Made by a program: the position numbers and the translations under genes. From positions 1 to 64,000 of the forward strand of contig NZ_NNBY01000034.1 in the NCBI RefSeq assembly GCF_002834235.1: DNA of 64,000 nt, in the 5' to 3' direction. The notes under the pieces were generated by a model. It was given only the letters and a program-made list of their open reading frames with translations. It did no database searches and was not told where the DNA came from. The stretch is from Ruminococcus bromii (GTDB lineage: Bacteria > Bacillota > Clostridia > Oscillospirales > Acutalibacteraceae). This document shows positions 42,733 to 51,072 of this stretch, one piece after another (position 1 is the first letter of the stretch; every line of letters begins with the position of its first letter).

Positions 42733-45393
42733 TTGGCTGATATGGACAAGGACAGGCTTAAAGAGCTTGAAATCGAGAGCATACTCGAAGAAACCCACTA
42801 TCTTGCCGATCAGGAGCGAATGGAGCAGACGGCACAGAAATACCGTGCAAAGCCGAAGATTGAAGAGATTTTCAGCAATGCCGATAAAAAGCCGAGGTTA
42901 AAAAATACAAATCCGCTTGATGAATCCGAACCTGATACTTCAAACTCAATAGTCGGGGATAAGACTGCCGCCACAATGCAGGCAGAGCTTATAATGGACG
43001 GAAATGACGATGACCTTGTAACTCCCGAACAGCTTAAAGCAGAGGCTGAAAAAAAGGCTGCGGAAAAAGCCGAAAAAGCCAAGCGTGAGTATGAGGAGGC
43101 AAAGAAAAAAGCCGCCGAGGAAGAAAATAAAATAGTTACCCTCACACCTGAGTATGATGAAAATACAGAATTTTCGGGCGAAGTGCTCGGAGAGGTTGAC
43201 CAGTTTCGTGACGAGGCTGAAATTAAAAGCTACCATACCATAGATATCGACATTCCCGAGGATAAGCCAAAGGAAAAGACCGAAACCAAAGAAAAGAAAG
43301 AGGCTTCGCAGACTCCCGTTCATCAGTTCCCGAATACCGAAAAACCGCCTCGCAAGGTGGTTGCAAAAGTTCCCGTGTATCGTCCCGATGAACCGAGAAA
43401 TATTCTCAATGTCAAGGCAGGCAGATTTTCCGAGGTTGTATCGAATGAGTATGAGGAGTATGTGCGTTCAAAGAATCCTTCGGTAATCGCTCATGTGCTT
43501 CGTCCCGAGCCGACAATCGTTGATGAGGAGATTGCCCCGACCGAGGAAAAGCATAAGGATAACCGCCCTATAGGCGAAAAGGTTATTTCTGCCCTTGTCG
43601 GAATCTTTTCAAAGGATGAATCCGACGATAACGATACCGTAAAAGAGGAAAATTCAAAGCCTGTTGAGGATTATACAGGCGAGGAGGACGAAAAAAGTAT
43701 TCTCTATGAGCTGAATCATAATATAAGAAAGCTCTTTATGAGAAGTCTGTTGTCGGGAATAATTGCCGCAGTTGTGGTTGTTCTCACAATCGTTACAAGA
43801 ATTTTTCCGAGTGCAATATGTTCGGCAGTTCCTTTTGCACCGGCGGCATACGCAATTTTGCTGTTTGTTCTTATGGCGGCATCGCTTGTGCTGAACCGTG
43901 TGGCAATGCTCAGCGGACTTTCACCGCTTGTGCATATCAAAGGTAATTCCGATACAGCCGTTGCCGTTGCAGGTGCGGCAGGAATGGTTCAGATAATTGT
44001 GTCATTCTTCTGCCTTGGCGATTTGAACGGATTTCATGTGAACTACTACACGGTAATTCCTATGCTTGCGTTCTTTGCAAATAATGTGGGAAAGCTTTAT
44101 ATGGTTCTTCGTGTAAAGGACAATTTCAAGTTTGTTTCGTCAAAAGGACAGAAATATGCGTCAAAAATTTACAACAACGAGTCTGTTGCAATGCAGATGA
44201 TGAGCGGTACTGCCGCCGACCGTCCGATAATTGCCTATCAGCATAAGACCGAATTTCCGTCAAACTTTCTCAAAATATCTTATGCACCCGATCCGAGCGA
44301 GGATTTGGCGTCAAAGCTTGCCCCGATAACAACAATTGCATCAATAACCATTGCGGTAATGTACGGTGTTGTTAAGCTGTCATTTGCAGACGCTTTGAAT
44401 GCATTTGCACTTATCACTGCGGTGTCTGTGCCTGTGGCAACACTTCTTTCTGTTAATGCCCCCGTGAGAAAGCTCTGCAAAACTCTGCTCTCCTACGGCT
44501 CAATGCTTTCGGGTTATCCGTCGGTAAAGCAGTTCTGCGACAGTACGGCTATAATGATAGATGCAAATGAATTGTTCCCTGCCGAGTCAATCTCGCTTGA
44601 GGGCATCAAAACCTTTGAGGATTACGGCATTGACGAATCTCTTCTCTGCGGAATTGCAATTCTTAAAGAGGCTCAGAATCCGATTGCAAATGCTTTTGAT
44701 TCGGTAGTTGCAGAAACCGAGGAAACACTTCCCGAGGTTGAAAGCGTTCTTTATGAGGATGAAATCGGACTTGTGGGATGGATTAAGAGCGAAAGAATCC
44801 TTGTGGGTTCACGCACGCTTATGGAAAAGTACAGCGTGGAAGTTCCGAATATGGAATATGAGGAGAAATATACTTCTCAGGGCAGACAGGTCACATATCT
44901 GTCAAGAGCAGGCAGACTTGTTGCAATGTTTGTTACAAGATACACTCCCGATGCTCAGCTCAAGGCTGAAATGCAGAGAGCCGAAACCAACGGCATAAGC
45001 TTTCTCATCAGAACAACCGATTATAATGTTACAAATGACCTTGTTGCAAAACTCTACGATTTGTTTTACCGCAGTATCAAGGTGCTTCCGACAGGACTCG
45101 GAAATGTTCTCAGGGAGGCTGAGGATACGGTTGAGGAAACCTCCCGTTCATATCTCATTACAAACGGCAAAGCCGCATCGCTTGCCCGTGCAGTTACGGG
45201 TTGCGTAAAAATCAAGCACAATATTTCGCTTTCAATCATAATTCAGCTGATTGCCGTAATTTTCGGATTGCTCGTTGCGTCAACACTTTCGCTTTATGCC
45301 GGTGTACAGGTTATGGGTTCGCTTGAAGTGCTGATTTATGCGTTGTTCTGGGGCGCCGCCGCTGTTTTTGCTCCGGCTGTCCAAAAACCGTAG
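42733..45393 (+). CDS. Degenerate P-type ATPase-like membrane protein without DKTGT
   Basis: About 886 residues. Residues 1-330 are a charged, low-complexity cytoplasmic region (AEAEKKAAEKAEKAKREYEE). Then come about six transmembrane helices (two pairs near 338-390 and 410-460, a third near 530-575), a 260-residue soluble loop and two final helices (835-885). Layout and local patterns (AVSVPVATLL in the CPC helix position; QVTYLSRAGRLVAMF; LIRTTDYNVTNDLVAKLY; AASLARAVTGCVKIKHNISL) match a P1-type ATPase. The phosphorylation motif DKTGT is replaced: AIMIDANELFP near residue 610. The actuator TGES is also missing. It should not hydrolyse ATP as a pump. Start: TTG at 42733, 8 nt after GGAG; the GTG at 42724 overlaps the ribosome site. 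rpe follows after 15 bp. Confidence 0.75.
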   Translation: MADMDKDRLKELEIESILEETHYLADQERMEQTAQKYRAKPKIEEIFSNADKKPRLKNTNPLDESEPDTSNSIVGDKTAATMQAELIMDGNDDDLVTPEQLKAEAEKKAAEKAEKAKREYEEAKKKAAEEENKIVTLTPEYDENTEFSGEVLGEVDQFRDEAEIKSYHTIDIDIPEDKPKEKTETKEKKEASQTPVHQFPNTEKPPRKVVAKVPVYRPDEPRNILNVKAGRFSEVVSNEYEEYVRSKNPSVIAHVLRPEPTIVDEEIAPTEEKHKDNRPIGEKVISALVGIFSKDESDDNDTVKEENSKPVEDYTGEEDEKSILYELNHNIRKLFMRSLLSGIIAAVVVVLTIVTRIFPSAICSAVPFAPAAYAILLFVLMAASLVLNRVAMLSGLSPLVHIKGNSDTAVAVAGAAGMVQIIVSFFCLGDLNGFHVNYYTVIPMLAFFANNVGKLYMVLRVKDNFKFVSSKGQKYASKIYNNESVAMQMMSGTAADRPIIAYQHKTEFPSNFLKISYAPDPSEDLASKLAPITTIASITIAVMYGVVKLSFADALNAFALITAVSVPVATLLSVNAPVRKLCKTLLSYGSMLSGYPSVKQFCDSTAIMIDANELFPAESISLEGIKTFEDYGIDESLLCGIAILKEAQNPIANAFDSVVAETEETLPEVESVLYEDEIGLVGWIKSERILVGSRTLMEKYSVEVPNMEYEEKYTSQGRQVTYLSRAGRLVAMFVTRYTPDAQLKAEMQRAETNGISFLIRTTDYNVTNDLVAKLYDLFYRSIKVLPTGLGNVLREAEDTVEETSRSYLITNGKAASLARAVTGCVKIKHNISLSIIIQLIAVIFGLLVASTLSLYAGVQVMGSLEVLIYALFWGAAAVFAPAVQKP

Positions 45394-45408
45394 GAAAGGA
45401 TGTAAAAT

Positions 45409-46056
45409 ATGAAAATAGCTCCGTCACTTTTGTCTTGTGACTTTTCAAAAATGGGTGAAGAAATTGAAAGAATGGATCTGGCGGGTGCCGATTGGATGCA
45501 TCTTGATGTTATGGACGGTCACTTTGTTCCGAACATAACCTTTGGCGCTCCCGTAATCAAGGCGGTAAGGAAGTTCTCAAACCGCCCGTTTGATGTTCAC
45601 CTTATGATAAGCGATCCGCTTAAATATATTGACGATTTTGCCGATGCAGGTGCGGATATCATTACCTTCCATGTTGAATGTGACTCTGACATTGATGATA
45701 CAATTGCGAAAATCAAGTCAAGAGGAATCAAACCCGGACTTGTTCTAAAGCCAAACACTCCTGCCTGGACAGTATTTCCGTATCTTGAAAAGCTTGACCT
45801 TGTACTTGTTATGACGGTTGAACCGGGCTTTGGCGGACAGAGCTTTATGCCCGAGATGATGCCGAAGGTTAAGGAAATCAAGAGGGAATGCCAACGCAGA
45901 GGTCTGAACAATATCCTTATTGAGGCTGACGGCGGAATCGGCAGAGATACCATTGAACAGGCGTCAGAGGCAGGCGTTGATGTGTGTGTTGCGGGAACAG
46001 CCGTTTTCAGAGCCGCAGATCCCGCAAAAGCAATTGAGCTTTTTAAATCATTCTGA
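45409..46056 (+). CDS. rpe: Ribulose-phosphate 3-epimerase
   Basis: 215 residues, full length. MKIAPSLLSCDFSKMGEEIE, HLDVMDGHFVPNITFGAPVI (catalytic Asp and metal His), DVHLMISDPLKYIDDFADAG, MTVEPGFGGQSFMPEMMPKV and ADGGIGRDTI (second Asp) are the textbook family motifs. The TIM barrel interconverts ribulose-5-phosphate and xylulose-5-phosphate in the pentose phosphate pathway. GAAAGGATG precedes the ATG. It is probably co-transcribed with the P-type ATPase-like gene upstream, a pairing with no evident functional reason, and is followed by a strong terminator. Confidence 0.96.
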   Translation: MKIAPSLLSCDFSKMGEEIERMDLAGADWMHLDVMDGHFVPNITFGAPVIKAVRKFSNRPFDVHLMISDPLKYIDDFADAGADIITFHVECDSDIDDTIAKIKSRGIKPGLVLKPNTPAWTVFPYLEKLDLVLVMTVEPGFGGQSFMPEMMPKVKEIKRECQRRGLNNILIEADGGIGRDTIEQASEAGVDVCVAGTAVFRAADPAKAIELFKSF

Positions 46057-46074
46057 TAAATTCTGATAATAAGC

Positions 46075-46117
46075 AAGCCCGAATCCGATATTTCTCGAAT
46101 TCGGGCTTTTGTTTTTT
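46075..46117 (+). terminator. rpe terminator
   Basis: AAGCCCGAAT (46075-46084) with ATTCGGGCTT (46099-46108), followed by TTTTGTTTTTT. Confidence 0.9.
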
Positions 46118-46304
46118 ATATGAAATGAACAGGCGTAAAACACTGAAAATTCTTATATTGTAATTGTCAATATATGTAAAAACGGTCGATAAAAAGGCAA
46201 TATACACAATAACAAGCACGAAAATTTGTACAATGCAACAATTTCACCGTTATTTTGCACAGATTTTTAGCTAAAACATTTCCGTTAAAAGAATAACAGA
46301 TTCA

Positions 46305-46403
46305 TTGCCCGAACAACTTAAATGTGTTATAATTTAAATGTCCTCGGAAATTTTGTACTGTTAAAGTTTCCGAAGCTTAGAAGTATTGCCACAAAACTGT
46401 GGC
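46305..46403 (+). promoter_or_regulatory. Promoter and structured leader of the cohesin-like gene
   Basis: TTGCCC (46305-46310), 17-bp spacer, TATAAT (46328-46333). The leader of about 100 nt has two hairpins: TCGGAAA (46344-46350) with TTTCCGA (46367-46373), and GCCACA (46388-46393) with TGTGGC (46398-46403). They may stabilise the mRNA of an abundant secreted protein; no known riboswitch is recognised. The stretch 46118-46304 is AT-rich with nothing else visible. Confidence 0.65.
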
Positions 46404-46439
46404 GAACGGTAATTTTATTTTATTAAAGGAGCAGCAAGT

Positions 46440-48053
46440 ATGAAAAAAATTCAGAAAAAGCTTTCTGTGGTTCTTGCGGTAATGATGGTGCTGTGCATGT
46501 TCACAGCTCTGCCTTTCTCAGCAAGTGCTGCCGAAACAAGCGAAGAAACAAGTGCAGGCAACAAGATCAATGTTACATCAAATGTGGCAGATCCTGTTTC
46601 GTATGATTACAATGCACAGACAAAGCAGGTTGTTGTCACTTACCTTCTCAAGGCAGATCACATGATCGTTAATGCACAGAGCAGTCTTACATACGACAGC
46701 AAGGTTCTCAAGCTTGCATCAACAAATACAAGGGAAAAGGTTTTCCCTGTATTCCAGAGAAGCATCGTTTGGAATCCAAGCCTTACAAATAAGGTTCGCT
46801 TCACCTGCTCAAGCCTTGATCTTTTCAACTTCAAGTCAGAGAATGTTTATTGCACATTTACATTTGATGTTGTAGGCAGCGGTGACACAACAGTAAATCT
46901 CGATGTTGATTATCTTACAGGTACAGAGGCTGATACATATAAGGAGCTCTTCGAAAGCGAAAAGAAGGACATCGGTTATATTGACAATAGTGCTAACAAA
47001 GTAGCAGGTGCTGCATTTACTGCAAAGGCAGTTCTCGTTCAGGACGAAGAGCCAACAACAGCTCCTCAGCCTACAACAGCAACACAGCCCACAACAGCAA
47101 CACAGCCCACAACAGCAACACAGCCGACAACAGCAACACAGCCGGCAACACAGCCGACAACAGTTGCTCCTTCGGATGTTCCTACAGACGGCTACTATGT
47201 ATACGGCGACAACATCAAGCTCAAGCTTACATCAATCGGTACAGATAAAGTAGGCGGAAAAATCGCTCTTCAGAAGGGTACATACACATTCAAGATTGAT
47301 AACTATGGCACACTTCTCGGTTACTCTAAGACATTTACAGACACAACAAAGGGTCTTACATTCAACAAGAATTACAAAAGCAGCACAACACTCGTTGCAA
47401 CAGGCGGTACATACACATTCCAGTTTAACACAAAGACAAACACACTCGTTGTTAAGTATGACAAGAATCTCCCGAATGATTACCTCATCGGTGACCTCAA
47501 CACAATTCTTTCGCCTGTAAAAGGCAGAACTATCGCAGTTGGTTCAACATATCTTGCAGCAGGCACATACAAGTTCAAGCTTTCTGCAGATAATGTGGTT
47601 TACGGTTACAGCAAAGTAATCAACAACACAACAAACGGAAATTCACTTTCACTCAACAGCAAGTATTCAAGCTACCTAACACTCAACGCAACAGGCGGTA
47701 CATACACATTCACACTCAACACAAAAACAAAGAAACTCGTTGTAGGTTATGTTCCTACAAAGGATGAGAAAGCTGATGATGTTCATGTATCGGGCGACAT
47801 CAACCTCGTACTTGATGACAAGGGCGGCGAGAGCAATGTTGCAAAGGGTACAGTAAAGCTTAGTGAGGGTACATACTCATTCAAGGTTTATAACTACGGT
47901 ACAGCATACACAATCGGTTCAAAGATTGTTGACAGCGGTACAAAGAACCTCAAGAGCTCTTACACATCTAATGTAACACTTATCGCATCAGGCGGTACAT
48001 ATACATTCAGCTTCGACAAGACAACAGGAGCACTTAAAGTAACTAAAAAATAA
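46440..48053 (+). CDS. Secreted protein: cohesin-like domain plus three beta-sandwich repeats
   Basis: 537 residues. A signal peptide (KLSVVLAVMMVLCMFTALPF, cleavage near ASA-AET) is followed by a cohesin-like beta-sandwich at about 40-200 (VVVTYLLKADHMIVNAQSSL, VYCTFTFDVVGSGDTTVNL). A PTTATQ linker is repeated about five times. Three related repeats of about 85-90 residues follow, each ending in a TGGTYTFxFNTKTxxLVV-type strand pair (SGGTYTFSFDKTTGALKV in the last), resembling early-set/X25-like starch-binding modules. No dockerin, LPXTG or membrane anchor is visible. Surface glycan binding or scaffolding is inferred; codon use is highly biased to preferred codons, suggesting strong expression. 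AAAGGAGCAGCAAGT precedes the ATG. Confidence 0.72.
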   Translation: MKKIQKKLSVVLAVMMVLCMFTALPFSASAAETSEETSAGNKINVTSNVADPVSYDYNAQTKQVVVTYLLKADHMIVNAQSSLTYDSKVLKLASTNTREKVFPVFQRSIVWNPSLTNKVRFTCSSLDLFNFKSENVYCTFTFDVVGSGDTTVNLDVDYLTGTEADTYKELFESEKKDIGYIDNSANKVAGAAFTAKAVLVQDEEPTTAPQPTTATQPTTATQPTTATQPTTATQPATQPTTVAPSDVPTDGYYVYGDNIKLKLTSIGTDKVGGKIALQKGTYTFKIDNYGTLLGYSKTFTDTTKGLTFNKNYKSSTTLVATGGTYTFQFNTKTNTLVVKYDKNLPNDYLIGDLNTILSPVKGRTIAVGSTYLAAGTYKFKLSADNVVYGYSKVINNTTNGNSLSLNSKYSSYLTLNATGGTYTFTLNTKTKKLVVGYVPTKDEKADDVHVSGDINLVLDDKGGESNVAKGTVKLSEGTYSFKVYNYGTAYTIGSKIVDSGTKNLKSSYTSNVTLIASGGTYTFSFDKTTGALKVTKK

Positions 48054-48135
48054 TCATTGATTTTTGATTATAATTTGGCGGTGTTCGTCACTTGTTCGTA
48101 AGCGAATAATAAGACATAACTGAAATTATTAAAAA

Positions 48136-48172
48136 ATGCATCAGATCCCGAAAAAGGTCTGATGCATTTTTG
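48136..48172 (+). terminator. Terminator after the cohesin-like gene
   Basis: ATGCATCAGA (48136-48145) with TCTGATGCAT (48158-48167), then TTTTTG. The same GCATCAGA...TCTGATGC core occurs at 15371 and 57741. Confidence 0.87.
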
Positions 48173-48211
48173 TTTTGTATAAAACCCGTACGGCGACTTG
48201 CCGTCAGCAAA

Positions 48212-49279
48212 TTATATACAATATAAATTCGTATCCCATGCCGGAATATATGGGTGGTGGCGGAGAAAAATTTTGTAGTCGGGATTCACGCTGTGAATGT
48301 ATAGTGCAAGGCGGAAAATATCCTCAAATCTGTGGTATGCCGAAAAATTCAGCTTTGGTTTGCAGTTTTCCATTGTTTTCTGCATACCGATAAGGGTTTC
48401 CATATCCGCCCCCTCAACATCGGCTTTAATGTAGCCTGCCGCCATTCCGCAGAGAATCGTATCGACTGTCGCAACCTTTGTTGCAACGCCCTTGTCGGCA
48501 ATTGCGCTGTTGCGACCGGCCTTGTTGTTGAATATAAGCTCCGTGTTTTTACTGTATGAGCCGAGTTGCCAAAGCGACACATTCGCCATGCCCTTGCAAT
48601 GAAGTTTCAGCTTTTCAAAATTCTTTGCGTTAGGTTCAAATGCGATTATACGCTTGTAATTGCCGTTTGTGTAGTGCAGAAATTCGTCAATCGTGTCGCC
48701 GTTGTATGCGCCGAGGTCAACATAGCTTTCGTTTTTACTGAGATTCAGAATATTGCCAAAAGCCTCGTCCTTGTCGGTTGTGACAGGGGGGAGGAGGTCA
48801 ATTCTGCCTGTGTAGTAGAATTTCAGAATGTTTTCGTAAACCTTTTTTGAAAGGTCATCGGCAAGCAGACTGTATGCACTTTCAATTTGTTCTTTATTTT
48901 CGGTAATAAAATCATTGTCAAAAAGTTTGTTTCCAAAAACAGGAACGGAGGGGACAAGCGTTTCGTGCTTTTCAGAAATTTTCGTTATGTGTTCCATAAC
49001 ATCGGGGAGCTGGCTTGCAAAGCAGAGGGCGATTATAATGTCGCCAAATTCCGTTTCAACATCGGAAAGCTTCTTCACCGTGAAATCGTGGAATTTCTGC
49101 CCACGCACAAAATCATCACTTGCAATAACGGCAGACGCTTTGATTCCGTATCGGTCAAATGCGGCAAGAACCTTGTCCGCACCGTCACCCATTCCGTAAA
49201 GCACAACAGGCTTTCCGCAATTTTTCAGTCGTTCCCATACAGATATTTCATTTTTTAAAAGTTCGGTTATATTAAACAT
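48212..49279 (-). CDS. FkbM-family methyltransferase
   Basis: About 355 residues. The C-terminal SAM-dependent domain has YVDLGAYNGDTIDEFLHY (motif I), IIAFEPNAKNFEKLKLH (motif II, acidic), and the FkbM signature DTILCGMAAGYIKADVEGAD followed by METLIGM. The N-terminal 150 residues contain a Rossmann-like KPVVLYGMGDGADKVLAAFD, a pattern seen in glycan-modifying FkbM proteins that also bind a nucleotide sugar. It probably O-methylates a sugar. ATG at 49279 has GGAG about 8 nt upstream; an in-frame start at 49348 is less likely. Transcribed alone on the minus strand. Confidence 0.85.
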   Translation of the reverse strand: MFNITELLKNEISVWERLKNCGKPVVLYGMGDGADKVLAAFDRYGIKASAVIASDDFVRGQKFHDFTVKKLSDVETEFGDIIIALCFASQLPDVMEHITKISEKHETLVPSVPVFGNKLFDNDFITENKEQIESAYSLLADDLSKKVYENILKFYYTGRIDLLPPVTTDKDEAFGNILNLSKNESYVDLGAYNGDTIDEFLHYTNGNYKRIIAFEPNAKNFEKLKLHCKGMANVSLWQLGSYSKNTELIFNNKAGRNSAIADKGVATKVATVDTILCGMAAGYIKADVEGADMETLIGMQKTMENCKPKLNFSAYHRFEDIFRLALYIHSVNPDYKIFLRHHPYIPAWDTNLYCI

Positions 49280-49362
49280 ATAGATACTCCAATTAGTGTA
49301 TATGGCATTGTAATTGTTTTCGCAATGAACGCCCCTACGGGTTTGCAAAGCAAAAAAAGTAT

Positions 49363-49388
49363 AAAAAAACGCCCACCCTACTGGGTGG
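49363..49388 (-). terminator. Terminator of the 5S rRNA gene
   Basis: Minus strand: CCACCC (49388-49383) with GGGTGG (49378-49373), AGTA-type loop, then GCG and seven T. Confidence 0.88.
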
Positions 49389-49399
49389 ACACTTTATAT

Positions 49400-49515
49400 G
49401 TTGGCATCTCCCTATTTTTCCGGGCCGTCACCAGCCAAGTATTTTCGGCACCACTGAGCTTAACTTCTGTGTTCGGTATGGGAACAGGTGGACCCTCAGC
49501 GTCATCAACACCAAC
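49400..49515 (-). rRNA. 5S ribosomal RNA, isolated gene
   Basis: About 116 nt on the minus strand. The ends GTTGG and CCAAC pair; the conserved internal stretches CCATACCGAACACAGAAG and TGGTGCCGAAAATACTTGGC are present. No 16S or 23S sequence lies on either side. The gene has its own consensus promoter and terminator, so it is transcribed alone. Confidence 0.96.
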
Positions 49516-49551
49516 TTATTAACTTTTGTTTCTCTCTTGAGAACAGTATTG

Positions 49552-49580
49552 ATTATACTACGGGCTGCACCAAATGTCAA
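49552..49580 (-). promoter_or_regulatory. Promoter of the isolated 5S rRNA gene
   Basis: Minus strand TTGACA (49580-49575), 17-bp spacer, TATAAT (49557-49552), preceded by an A/T-tract UP-like element (49581-49610). Confidence 0.9.
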
Positions 49581-49758
49581 CACTTTTTTTAAAAAAATTT
49601 AAAAATTCTTTTAAAACCCAGAAAAGCCCGTATTTATCCCGATTTATCGCCGTTTTAACCGTCATTGAACCCAATGTATACTTGATGCGGTGAAAAATTA
49701 TACATATTTTGGCTTGTTAAAGCGTAAAAAATAGGATGCCGTTGTTTGTCGTAAATTA

Positions 49759-49787
49759 TTGACTAAACGGATAAAAATGTGTACAAT
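49759..49787 (+). promoter_or_regulatory. Promoter of the DUF815 ATPase gene
   Basis: TTGACT (49759-49764), 17-bp spacer, TACAAT (49782-49787). Confidence 0.8.
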
Positions 49788-49810
49788 AAAATAGATTAGA
49801 ACAGATTGGG

Positions 49811-51055
49811 ATGTTTAGAATGAATAATGTAAATAAGTGTAAAATGCTTTTGTCATCACTCTCTGTATTCAGAGGTATAATGAACAGAAGCGTTCCGAAA
49901 GCCTTTTATGAACTTTTGCTTTCGCTCGACAAAAAGCCTGAGGAATTTCTCGGTGCATACGGCAAGCTTTGCTCAATGCTTTGCGAAAGAGGCTGTGCGG
50001 ATAAGTTCGCATTTGCAATCAGCGAAACGGCTCTTTTTGACGATAACTGTTTTGCCCGTGCCGCAACAGCCGGCAAACAGGGCGAGTTACCCGAAAATGT
50101 TGTTTCTGCCGTTAAGACAGACTGCGACGCTATTTTAACAGCCGCAAAGCTTACTTCCGATGAAGTGCTTGAGGCATATACCTATGCCGATGAAATCAAG
50201 GAGCTTATTCCGATTCTTCCAAAGTGGCAGACAGGCAAGTGCGCTCCGTGCTTTGACGGATTTGACGGTTCACTTGACAAGCTTTCTGCTTATTATAAGG
50301 AAAACGGTTGCGGAATGTTTGCCCGTTACAAGGCATTCATCTGGCGTGACGGTGACATTCAGCCTGTTGAGCATCCTGACAAAATTGATATGGATACATT
50401 TACGGGATATGAGCGTCAGAGAAGTCAGGTTGTAAACAACACACTTTCATTTATTCAGGGCAAGAGCTGTAACAACTGTCTGCTTTACGGTGATAAGGGT
50501 ACAGGTAAAAGCTCAACAGTCAAGGCAATTGCAAACGAGTTCCGCAAAGACGGACTCCGCATTGTTGAAATGCCTAAGGACAGGCTCATTGACTTTCCGC
50601 TTCTTGTTGACAAGATTGCCGCTCTTCCGCTTAAATTCATTATATTTATTGATGATCTTTCGTTCCAGCATCAGGATCAGAGCTATACAACCCTTAAAGC
50701 CGTGCTTGAGGGCGGACTTGCGGCTCGTCCCGATAATGCGTTGATTTATGCAACATCAAATCGCAGACACCTTGTTAAGGAAAGCATTTCCGACAGAACT
50801 CATACTGTTGATGATATCAATGTTCGTGACAATATGCAGGAAAGTCTTTCGCTTTCGGACCGTTTCGGTCTGGCAGTCTGCTACACAATTCCTTCAAAGA
50901 ATGATTTTCTTGAAATTGTATATTCTCTTGCAGAGCAGAGAGGCGTCAAGATGACTCACGAAGAGCTTGCACTCGGCGCTGAGCAGTTTGCACTTTCAAG
51001 AGGCGGTCGTTCGCCAAGATGTGCAAGACAGTATGTTGAATCGCTGTTTTGCTGA
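49811..51055 (+). CDS. DUF815-family AAA-type ATPase
   Basis: 414 residues. The N-terminal half is helical and unrecognised. The C-terminal DUF815 domain begins TFTGYERQRSQVVNNTLSFI, with Walker A LLYGDKGTGKSSTVKAI (about 224-240), Walker B FIIFIDDLSFQ, sensor-1-like LIYATSNRRHLVKES and a sensor-2 region SRGGRSPRCARQYVE. The arrangement is that of an AAA+ P-loop ATPase; its physiological partner is unknown. ATG at 49811 is used; ATG at 49820 is equally possible because the ribosome site is weak (TTGGG). The substrate-binding protein gene follows at 17 bp with its own GGAGG, so the two may be co-transcribed. Confidence 0.85.
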   Translation: MFRMNNVNKCKMLLSSLSVFRGIMNRSVPKAFYELLLSLDKKPEEFLGAYGKLCSMLCERGCADKFAFAISETALFDDNCFARAATAGKQGELPENVVSAVKTDCDAILTAAKLTSDEVLEAYTYADEIKELIPILPKWQTGKCAPCFDGFDGSLDKLSAYYKENGCGMFARYKAFIWRDGDIQPVEHPDKIDMDTFTGYERQRSQVVNNTLSFIQGKSCNNCLLYGDKGTGKSSTVKAIANEFRKDGLRIVEMPKDRLIDFPLLVDKIAALPLKFIIFIDDLSFQHQDQSYTTLKAVLEGGLAARPDNALIYATSNRRHLVKESISDRTHTVDDINVRDNMQESLSLSDRFGLAVCYTIPSKNDFLEIVYSLAEQRGVKMTHEELALGAEQFALSRGGRSPRCARQYVESLFC

Positions 51056-51072
51056 TTAATCGGAGGTCAGTT

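Noticed and set aside
46334-46439. Riboswitch in the leader of the cohesin-like gene
   Set aside because: Two simple hairpins are present, but no consensus core of a known class and no clear alternative pairing was found.
47041-47163. CRISPR-like short repeats
   Set aside because: The repeat units (ACAACAGCAACACAGCC type) encode the PTTATQ linker in frame and have no spacers.
49601-49758. 23S rRNA upstream of the 5S gene
   Set aside because: The sequence is AT-rich, matches no conserved rRNA stretch, and holds the 5S promoter at its edge.
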